A DNA stretch of 64,000 bases from Thioalkalivibrio sp. ALJ21 (GTDB lineage Bacteria > Pseudomonadota > Gammaproteobacteria > Ectothiorhodospirales > Ectothiorhodospiraceae). Made by a program: the position numbers and the translations under genes. The stretch covers positions 973,209 to 1,037,208 of the forward strand of contig NZ_KB905156.1 of NCBI RefSeq assembly GCF_000378605.1, read 5' to 3'. Numbering within the stretch: position 1 is the stretch's first letter; every line of letters begins with the position of its first letter. Below the pieces are notes generated by a model that searched no databases, was not told the origin of the DNA, and saw only the letters and a program-made list of their open reading frames with translations. This document shows, in pieces, positions 45,441-52,461 of this stretch.

Positions 45441-46109
45441 ATGCGGCAGACGCTGGCGTTTGATGTGTACGGGACGCTGATCGATACCCAGGGGATTACG
45501 GCGACGCTCGAAGTGTGGATGGGCGAGCGGGCGCCGGTGCTGGCGCGTGCCTGGCGCGAGAAGCAGCTGGAATACACCTTCCGGCGCGGGCTGATGGGGG
45601 CGTACGCGGATTTCGACACCTGCACCGAGCAGGCGTTGCGGTACTGTTGCGAGGCCCTGGGTATTGTTCTTGAACCAGAGCAGGAGGCGGAGCTGCTGCG
45701 GCGCTATCGAGAGCTCCCGGCGTTTGCCGATGCGGGGGCGGTCCTGGACGAGTTGCGGGCGGAGGGACACCGTCTGTTCGCGTTCTCCAACGGGACCACT
45801 GAGACGGTCAGCGGGCTGTTGCGGAACGCCGGCCTGGAGGATCGCTTCGAGGATCTCGTCAGCGTGGACGAGATCGGCTGCTTCAAGCCGGACCCGCGCG
45901 TGTACCGGCATTTCCTGCAGCGGGCGAATGTGCTGCCCCAGCAGGCATGGCTGGTTTCAGGCAACCCCTTCGACGTGATCGGTGCGCAGGCTGCGGGCAT
46001 GCGTACGGTCTGGCTCGACCGGGCCGGGCAGGGTCTGTTCGACCCCTGGGGTGGGGAGCCCACGGCCACCATCGGCGGCCTGGACGAACTGGCAGCAGCG
46101 TTTCGTTAG
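45441..46109 (+). CDS. Haloacid dehalogenase, type II (HAD superfamily)
   Basis: 222 residues from ATG 45441 with GGGAGG nearby. HAD motif I is FDVYGTLID with the nucleophilic Asp, motif II FSNGT, motif III/IV includes the Lys in CFKPDPRVY and SGNPFDVIGA. The spacing and DVYGTL form match L-2-haloacid dehalogenase proteins; natural substrate is unknown. It is divergent from the toxin-antitoxin pair. Confidence 0.85.
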   Translation: MRQTLAFDVYGTLIDTQGITATLEVWMGERAPVLARAWREKQLEYTFRRGLMGAYADFDTCTEQALRYCCEALGIVLEPEQEAELLRRYRELPAFADAGAVLDELRAEGHRLFAFSNGTTETVSGLLRNAGLEDRFEDLVSVDEIGCFKPDPRVYRHFLQRANVLPQQAWLVSGNPFDVIGAQAAGMRTVWLDRAGQGLFDPWGGEPTATIGGLDELAAAFR

Positions 46110-46212
46110 TCTCGGTGCATGGATGATCGGAAGTGGTGATCCGGTTTAACCTCATCTTCAGGATTGATCCATACACGGCCGGGCAGCCTCCGCGGTCGCG
46201 AGGTATCCATTC

Positions 46213-47184
46213 ATGAAAAAATCCGGTCCGAACCGACCGCGCGAGGATGAAATGAACGCGATCGTCGCGGCGATCGAACAGTCCTTGGCGCAGGACTCCC
46301 CTGATGACCGAGCCGAAAGGGATGCGGTGGTGGCCGCCGCGGTCGCCGAGGTGAATGCCCGGCCGCTGGATGACTTCGCGGGCTTGTCGCCCGAGCAGAT
46401 GGGGGCACTCCTTTATTCACCGTTCGAGCACCCGGAGCTGGTGAGTTTTGCCGAGGGTGTAGCGGAGTGTCCGACCACCGTGATGAGTGTGCTGTTCCGC
46501 GTGCTGGCGGGTGCCATTCGTGACGAGGCCGGCATCCCTTTGACTCCAAAAGGCAATCTTCCGCTTCGAGTCGTGGCAGATGCGTGGGCCGCGGTGGAAG
46601 CCGCGGGGCTGGAACCGGAATGGCGCCCCGGGTCGCGGCGCAAGGAGGATGACTTCCCGGAACTGCATGTGACCCGGTTGCTGGTGCAGATGAGTGGGCT
46701 AGGGCGGAAATACCGCGGGCGGCTGCAACTGACCCGCTCGACGCAACAGAAACTCGAGCGTGGGGATTGGGTGTCAATCTTTCGCGAACTGCTGCGCTGG
46801 CATACCCGCGAGTTCAACTGGGCCTACCAGGACGGGTATCCGTCCCTGTCGACTGTCCAGCAGGGGGCGCCGTTTTCTCTGTATCTGCTTGCGCGTTTTG
46901 GCGATGAGTGGCGCCCCGTATCGTTCTACATCAACGCCTTCGCACGGGCCTTCCCGATGGTGCTGGACGAGGCGGACGAATACGACGGCCCCTTCAACGC
47001 ACAGGAGGTGCTGCGTAATGTCTGGCCCCTTCGGACATTCATGCGGTTTGCTCACCCCTTCGGCCTGATCGAAGAACGCGCCGACCCGGACGAGCCCGAT
47101 TCCCAGCTGGCGTTCGAGCGCACCCGAGAGGTCCGCAAGAGTGCATTTTACGATCAGGCCGTGACCTGGAAAGTCCTCGATTGA
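46213..47184 (+). CDS. Unknown protein, partner of the RQC-like gene
   Basis: 323 residues, no signal peptide or membrane helix. Residues about 105-190 read PLTPKGNLPLRVVADAW and later LVQMSGLGRKYRGRLQLTR, resembling the paired winged-helix-like module seen at the C-terminal side of some pRiA4b-ORF3 proteins; this is a weak visual resemblance. The C-terminal half is rich in Phe, Trp and Arg. The composition is less GC-rich than the surrounding genes. It is followed after 42 bases by the RQC-like gene, so the two probably form one unit. Confidence 0.7.
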   Translation: MKKSGPNRPREDEMNAIVAAIEQSLAQDSPDDRAERDAVVAAAVAEVNARPLDDFAGLSPEQMGALLYSPFEHPELVSFAEGVAECPTTVMSVLFRVLAGAIRDEAGIPLTPKGNLPLRVVADAWAAVEAAGLEPEWRPGSRRKEDDFPELHVTRLLVQMSGLGRKYRGRLQLTRSTQQKLERGDWVSIFRELLRWHTREFNWAYQDGYPSLSTVQQGAPFSLYLLARFGDEWRPVSFYINAFARAFPMVLDEADEYDGPFNAQEVLRNVWPLRTFMRFAHPFGLIEERADPDEPDSQLAFERTREVRKSAFYDQAVTWKVLD

Positions 47185-47226
47185 GATTCAGTGGGCAAAC
47201 GGGGTGTCTCTGGAGGTTGAGGCGAT

Positions 47227-47817
47227 ATGAGCCGTTCCCGTCAACGCGTCTCCTTGCAACTGCGTCCTTGCCCGGACGATCTCTCGGACGAGGAGATGCG
47301 CGCCATCCTCCGCGCGGCCGACGACCTGATCATGTTTGGCGGGCGGAACCTGCTGGCCAAGGTGTTGAAGGGGTCACGGGCGAAGAAGGTCCTGGAACTC
47401 GGCCTGAATGACAATCCCGTACATGGTTTTTACCGGGCCCTTTCCGAAGAAGCGATCCTCGCGCGGATTGATCGTGCCATCGTGGATGGCTGGCTGGCGA
47501 TCGAGTACGACGGTCGGTTGCCTTTACTGGTGTTTACGGACCACGGCTGGGCCATCGAGCGGGAAGCTCGCGCGCGGGAGCTGTTCGATCAGTTGGCCGA
47601 GAACGCCCGGCGTGACCCGCCGTTCGAGGTGGAGACACTGCGCGATCGCAACCGGTCGATGATCTGGCGTCTGCTGGATCTCATCGAGGCCTCGCGCGAC
47701 TCTGACTTCATCCCGTTGCTACTGGCCTGGGGGGAGATCGACTACCGCAAGGTTCGTCAGCGCATTCGTTCGGTCATCGCGCAGCTCCAGACAGTGAAAA
47801 CGGCTGAATCTGAGTAG
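47227..47817 (+). CDS. RQC-like winged-helix DNA-binding protein
   Basis: 196 residues. The segment MFGGRNLLAKVLKGSRAKKVLELGL followed by GFYRALSEEAILARIDRAI and LPLLVFTDHGW matches the winged-helix RQC domain of RecQ helicases, but there is no helicase part. Stand-alone RQC proteins of this size have been named RQC-minor in database annotation. A C-terminal helical region (about 120-196) is unassigned. DNA binding is likely; the system role is unknown. Partner gene just upstream. Confidence 0.72.
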   Translation: MSRSRQRVSLQLRPCPDDLSDEEMRAILRAADDLIMFGGRNLLAKVLKGSRAKKVLELGLNDNPVHGFYRALSEEAILARIDRAIVDGWLAIEYDGRLPLLVFTDHGWAIEREARARELFDQLAENARRDPPFEVETLRDRNRSMIWRLLDLIEASRDSDFIPLLLAWGEIDYRKVRQRIRSVIAQLQTVKTAESE

Positions 47818-47896
47818 CCTTTTGCTCGGTGCTTTCCGTCACTCCGTGCGTGGCCGTGGAGTACGATGGAGACCGGGCCGCCGCCGGGAGAGGAGC

Positions 47897-49066
47897 GTGA
47901 GCCAGCAGGTCAAGCAACGGGTCGCGCCCGCCGCGGAATCGCCCTTGATCCGTCCGGCCACGCTGGAGGATCTGGATGCGCTGGTGGCGCTGGAGGATGC
48001 GGCGTTCGAGATCGATCGCATCTCGCGGCGGCAGTTTCGCTACCTGCTCACGCGTGGGCATGCGGTCACGCTGGTGGCGGAGGGTCCCGGTGGGGAGGGC
48101 TTGCTCGGCTACGTGATGCTGCTGTTCAGTCGTGGTACGTCGCTGGCGCGGCTGTACTCGATTGCGGTCAGCGCGCGGGCGCGTGGCCAGGGGCTGGGCC
48201 GGCGCCTGGTGGAGGCGGCGGAAGACGCGGCGCGCCAGCACGGGCGGACCGATCTGCGCCTGGAGGTGCGGCGCGACAATGCGGCCAGCCTGGCCCTGTT
48301 CCGCGGGCTCGGCTATCGCGACTTCGGCACCATCGACGATTACTACGAGGACCACATGGATGCGCTGCGGCTGCAGAAGTCGCTGGCGACCGGCCCCGAT
48401 CCGGCGCTGGTGCGCGCGCCCTACTACGCGCAGACGCTGGAGTTCACCTGCGGCCCGGCCGCGCTGATGATGGCGATGCGCGCGGTGGACCCGGCGCTGA
48501 AGCTGGACCGGCGCCTGGAGCTGCGCCTGTGGCGGGATGCCACCACGATTTTTATGACCTCGGGCCACGGCGGTTGCGGGCCGTACGGGCTCGCGCTGGC
48601 GGCCGCCCATCGCGGGTTCGAGGTGGAACTGCTGGTGCGCGATCGCGGCGTGGCGTTCGCGGATTCCGTGCGCAGCGCGGAGAAGAAGGAGGTGATGCAG
48701 CTGGTGCAGGAGGACATGGTCGAGGAGCTGGAACAGCTGGGGGTGCCGGTGGTGCACGGTCCGGTGAACGTATCCCAGCTGGAGGCGCGCTTTGCCGAGG
48801 GCGGGGTGCCGGTGGTGCTGATCAGCAGCGTGCGGCTGTATGCCGAGCGCTTCCCGCACTGGGTCACGGTGACGGGCTTCGACGAGCGCTTTGTCTACGT
48901 GCATGACCCGTTCGTGGACGTGGAGCAAGGGGAGCGCGCGGTGGACTCGGTGAACATGCCGATCGCGCGTGCGGACTTCGAGCGCATGGCGCGCTACGGC
49001 CGCGCGGGGCTGCAGGCGGCGGTGATCGTCGGCCCGCGCCGTACGGCGGAGGGCGCGCATGCCTGA
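47897..49066 (+). CDS. GNAT acetyltransferase fused to a C39-like cysteine peptidase
   Basis: 389 residues from GTG 47897 (GAGAGGAG ribosome-binding site; a longer frame from 47822 is not conserved). Residues about 17-160 are a GNAT domain (the acetyl-CoA loop is ARGQGLGRRLV). Residues about 172-389 are a papain-like C39/DUF3335 peptidase with Q179, C185 in FTCGPAAL, H321 in PHWVTVTG and D337 in VHDPF, so catalytic residues look complete. It overlaps the ATP-grasp gene by 8 bases. No signal peptide; acts in the cytoplasm. Confidence 0.88.
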   Translation: MSQQVKQRVAPAAESPLIRPATLEDLDALVALEDAAFEIDRISRRQFRYLLTRGHAVTLVAEGPGGEGLLGYVMLLFSRGTSLARLYSIAVSARARGQGLGRRLVEAAEDAARQHGRTDLRLEVRRDNAASLALFRGLGYRDFGTIDDYYEDHMDALRLQKSLATGPDPALVRAPYYAQTLEFTCGPAALMMAMRAVDPALKLDRRLELRLWRDATTIFMTSGHGGCGPYGLALAAAHRGFEVELLVRDRGVAFADSVRSAEKKEVMQLVQEDMVEELEQLGVPVVHGPVNVSQLEARFAEGGVPVVLISSVRLYAERFPHWVTVTGFDERFVYVHDPFVDVEQGERAVDSVNMPIARADFERMARYGRAGLQAAVIVGPRRTAEGAHA

Positions 49067-50543
49067 GCACCGCATCCTGGTCGAGCGCCGGGCGGACTGG
49101 AAGTCGCACTTCCCCGACCTTCCGGTCATGGCTATTGACGACTACCTGCGTGGCCCCGCTGCCGGCGACCCGGCCAACCTGCGTGTGATCAACCTGTGCC
49201 GCAGCCAGCGTTACCTGTCCGCCGGGTACTACGGCTCGCTGCTGGCGGAGGCGCGCGGGCACCGGGTGATCCCCAGCGTGCGCACCCTGCAGGACCTGTC
49301 GCGCAAGTCCATCTACAGCCTGGATACCGAGGAGCTGGACGAACGCGTGGCGCGCGTTCTGGGCCGCAGCCGCCAGGGCGTGCAGCCCGAGCGGCTGGAG
49401 CTGACCGTGCTGTTCGGCCAGTGCGACGAGCCGGCGCTGCAGGAGATCGCCGGCCAGCTGTTCGCCCTGTTCCCCGCGCCGATGTTCCGGGTGGAGTTCC
49501 GGCTTCAGGGACGCTGGCAGATCCACGCCCTTCGCTCGTTCGCGCTGAACGCGCTGGAACCCGAGCAGGAGCCGGCCTTCTTCGCCGCGCTGGAGCGCTA
49601 CCTCTCCAAACCCTGGCGCCGCCGCCGCGGGGCACGCAGCGCGCGCTACGAGCTGGCCATCCTGCACAACCCGGACGAGGCGATGGCCCCGTCCACGCCG
49701 GCCACGCTCAAGCGCTTCGCCCGCGCCGGGCAGGAACAGGGGATGGATGTCGAGCTGATCCAGGCGCGCGATCTGCCACGACTGGCGGAGTTCGACGCCC
49801 TGTTCATCCGCGAGACCACCGCCATCGACCACTACACCTATCGCTTCGCGCGCAAGGCCGAGGCCGAGGGCATGGTGGTAATCGACGATGCCGACTCCAT
49901 CCTGCGCTGCACCAACAAGGTCTATCTGGCTGAGCGCCTGGCCGCCCATCGCGTGCCGACGCCAAAGACCGTGATCCTCACCCGCGAGACCATCCTGCGC
50001 GCGGAGGAACAGATCGGCTATCCCGTGGTGCTCAAGATCCCGGACGGCAGCTTCTCGCGCGGGGTGTTCAAGGCGAACGACCGCGCCGAGCTGGAATCCA
50101 TCGCCCGACGCCTCTTGAAGGAGAGCGATCTGATCCTCGCCCAGGAGTTTGTCTACACCGAGTTCGACTGGCGCATCGGCGTGCTCAACCGCCAGCCGCT
50201 GTATGCCTCGCAGTACCTGATGTCGCGCAAGCACTGGCAGATCGTCAATCACGACGCCAAGGGTGGCCCGCGCGAGGGCGGCTTCCGCACGCTGGCACTG
50301 GCGGACGTGCCCGCCGCCGTGGTCAAGACGGCCGTGAAGGCCGCCAACCTGATCGGCGACGGCCTCTATGGCGTCGATCTCAAGCAGACCCCGCGCGGCG
50401 TGATGGTCATCGAGGTCAACGACAACCCCAACCTCGACGCCGGCATCGAGGACAAGGTCCTCGGCGAGACCCTCTACACCACCCTGATGCAGGACTTCGT
50501 CCGCCGCCTCGACGCCGCCCGCCGCCACCGCGCCGCACCCTGA
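49059..50543 (+). CDS. RimK-family ATP-grasp ligase with RLAN N-terminal domain
   Basis: 494 residues. The first 190 or so residues match the RimK-like ATP-grasp N-terminal (RLAN) domain. The C-terminal ATP-grasp follows with LAERLAAHRVPTPKTVI, VVLKIPDGSFSRGVFK, and the Mg-binding VIEVNDNPNL. Such enzymes attach an amino acid to a peptide or small molecule through an acyl phosphate. The paired GNAT-peptidase gene suggests a peptide-modification or peptide-metabolite pathway; the substrate is not known. Confidence 0.88.
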   Translation: MPEHRILVERRADWKSHFPDLPVMAIDDYLRGPAAGDPANLRVINLCRSQRYLSAGYYGSLLAEARGHRVIPSVRTLQDLSRKSIYSLDTEELDERVARVLGRSRQGVQPERLELTVLFGQCDEPALQEIAGQLFALFPAPMFRVEFRLQGRWQIHALRSFALNALEPEQEPAFFAALERYLSKPWRRRRGARSARYELAILHNPDEAMAPSTPATLKRFARAGQEQGMDVELIQARDLPRLAEFDALFIRETTAIDHYTYRFARKAEAEGMVVIDDADSILRCTNKVYLAERLAAHRVPTPKTVILTRETILRAEEQIGYPVVLKIPDGSFSRGVFKANDRAELESIARRLLKESDLILAQEFVYTEFDWRIGVLNRQPLYASQYLMSRKHWQIVNHDAKGGPREGGFRTLALADVPAAVVKTAVKAANLIGDGLYGVDLKQTPRGVMVIEVNDNPNLDAGIEDKVLGETLYTTLMQDFVRRLDAARRHRAAP

Positions 50544-50582
50544 TTGGAACGGGAGTCTGCCCGTCGCCGCGTCGGGAAGCGG

Positions 50583-51128
50583 TCAGGCCACGGCCTCGGG
50601 TGGTTCCTGCAGCGGGTCGTGGAGTTCGAGGTCGACCATCAGCTCGTTGGCCAGGGCTTCCAGGTCATCCTGCAGGGTGTTCAGGTCCAGGCCCTCGGGA
50701 ACGCCCAGGCGGGCCTTCGCGCGGAACATCGGCTCGCCGGTCATCGAGCCCGGTTCGCAGGCCGTCTCCAGCGTCTCGACGCTCACGCCGTGGCGCGAGA
50801 GTACGGCGGTGATGTCCTGCACGATCCCCGGTCGGTCGTGCCCGATCAGGTCCAGCACCACCGGATGCCGCGCCGCCGGGGGCAGCTCGCTGCCGCGCTG
50901 GATATGCACCTGCAGCGAGTCGCCTGCCAGCCCGCGCAGCGCGGCCTCCAGCGCGTCGGCATTCTCGGTATCCACCTCCAGCAGTACCACTCCGGCAAAC
51001 TGTCCGGCCAGTTGCGTCATCCGGCTTTCCAGCCAGTTACCGCCCGCCGCCCGTGCCCGCGCCGCCACCGCGCTCACCAGCCCCGGCCGGTCCGGCCCGA
51101 TCACCGTCAGAATCACCGAAGTCTTCAT
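50583..51128 (-). CDS. gcvR: Glycine cleavage system transcriptional repressor-like (two ACT domains)
   Basis: 181 residues from ATG 51128 (GAGG eight bases upstream). Two ACT domains at about 3-80 (VILTVIGPDRPGLVSAVA) and 92-170 (VLDLIGHDRPGIVQDIT), as in GcvR. GcvR binds glycine and interacts with GcvA in enterobacteria; no gcv genes are in the window. The longer frame to 51212 lacks conservation. Confidence 0.85.
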   Translation of the reverse strand: MKTSVILTVIGPDRPGLVSAVAARARAAGGNWLESRMTQLAGQFAGVVLLEVDTENADALEAALRGLAGDSLQVHIQRGSELPPAARHPVVLDLIGHDRPGIVQDITAVLSRHGVSVETLETACEPGSMTGEPMFRAKARLGVPEGLDLNTLQDDLEALANELMVDLELHDPLQEPPEAVA

Positions 51129-51248
51129 ACGCACTTCCTCACACGAATCGCTATCGGGCCAACCATCCTGCGCGCCCTTGCAGGCCATGACAATGCGCTG
51201 GATGTTGCTCACTGCGCCACCGCTCGAGGAACGGCACCATCGCTGCTC

Positions 51249-52070
51249 TCAGGCGTCGGCGGTTTCGGGGAGGTTGTAGAAGGCGCGGGCGGTGGCGGTG
51301 GTGTGGGCGGCGAGGTCTTCCGGGGTCTCGTCGCGCAGTTGGGCCACGTATTCACCGATGTGGGGGAGGAAGGCGGGTTCGTTGCGCCGGCCGTTGCCGA
51401 TCTTCTTGCCGGAGCCCTTGGGCAGGGTGCGTGGCAGGAGGTAGGGGGCGTCGGTCTCGATCATCAGGCGGCCGCGCGGGATGCGCGGGACCAGCGGATG
51501 CAGGTGGGTGCCGCGGCGTTCGTCGCAGACCCAGCCGGTGATGCCGATGTGGCAGTCGAGGTCGAGGTATTCGGCCAGGGCGTCGGCCTCGCCGGTAAAG
51601 CAGTGCACTACGGCGGCCGGCAGCTTGTCGCGCCAGCGGCGCAGGATCTGGGCGAAGTCGTGGTGGGCGTCGCGCTCGTGCAGGAATACCGGCAGGCCGA
51701 GATCCGCGGCCAGCTCCAGCTGGGCCTCGAAGGCGATGCGCTGCTGCGGGCGCGGCGAGTGGTCGCGGTTGTAGTCCAGCCCCATCTCGCCCATGGCGAC
51801 GACGTTGTCGTCCGCGCGGGCGAGGTCACTGAACCGCGCGGCGATCGCGTCGGTCCATTGCTTTGCCAGGTGCGGATGCACGCCCAGCGTGGCGCGGCAG
51901 CAGTCCGGGTACTGGTCGGCGATCTCCAGGCACTTCTCGCTCTGGTGTGCGTCGGCGCCGGTGATCAGCATCCAGGAGACGCCGGCCTCGCGGGCGCGCT
52001 CGAGGACCTCGTCGCGTTCCTTGTTGAAGGATTCGTGGGTGAGGTTGAAGCAGATATCGATCCATTCCAT
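51249..52070 (-). CDS. tatD: TatD family metal-dependent hydrolase
   Basis: 273 residues. The amidohydrolase-like barrel shows [18 protein letters not shown], the metal-binding [21 protein letters not shown] and the [11 protein letters not shown] block. TatD is a 3'-5' exonuclease and DNA repair nuclease. Start at ATG 52070. The 120 bases between it and gcvR contain no gene. Confidence 0.93.
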   Translation of the reverse strand: MEWIDICFNLTHESFNKERDEVLERAREAGVSWMLITGADAHQSEKCLEIADQYPDCCRATLGVHPHLAKQWTDAIAARFSDLARADDNVVAMGEMGLDYNRDHSPRPQQRIAFEAQLELAADLGLPVFLHERDAHHDFAQILRRWRDKLPAAVVHCFTGEADALAEYLDLDCHIGITGWVCDERRGTHLHPLVPRIPRGRLMIETDAPYLLPRTLPKGSGKKIGNGRRNEPAFLPHIGEYVAQLRDETPEDLAAHTTATARAFYNLPETADA

Positions 52071-52461
52071 GCGCGGTATGCTAACGGATTGGACGCGCAG
52101 CGCCAGATCCCCGGCGCCGTCATTGCGATGGGGCGAATCCCAAGAACGCGCAGTGCGCTGCGCGGCCGTGGGTTGTCACGGCGTGCGAGCCCATCGCTCT
52201 GCCAGCTTTGGGAGATTGCCGCGGCGCCTTCGGCGCCTCGCAATGACGGGAAACCAGTAGCGTCATCGCGAGGAGCGCAGCGACGTGGCACAAAAGCGCG
52301 AAGCGCGTTGAACGGCCGCAGGCCGGCCCGGAGGGCGAGCGCAGCGAGTAATCTCTGGGAGGAACCCCGGCGTTGCAATGGCGGGGCTGTGGTCCGGGTT
52401 TGGGGCTGTGGCCGTGTGGGCGTGTTAAACCTTGTGCAGAGCTTTTGATCGGGAGTTTGGA
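52071..52461. other. Divergent tatD/pepN intergenic region with dispersed repeats
   Basis: 391 bases without a gene. Most of it (about 52118-52385) is repeated-palindrome DNA described separately; the first and last 50 or so bases should include the tatD and pepN promoters, though no clear hexamers are evident. Confidence 0.5.
52118..52385. repeat. Cluster of GTCATTGCGA-type dispersed repeats
   Basis: Three related blocks occur. CCGTCATTGCGATGGGG starts near 52118. On the opposite strand, 52210-52250 reads CCCGTCATTGCGAGGCGC with a GCAATCTCC end. A third, CGTCATCGCGAGGAGCG, starts at about 52262 and ends near GTAATCTCTGGG at about 52348-52360. Internal palindromes such as GGCGCCTTCGGCGCC and GGCCGCAGGCCGGCC are visible. 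Repeats of this family are common between proteobacterial genes. Confidence 0.65.
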
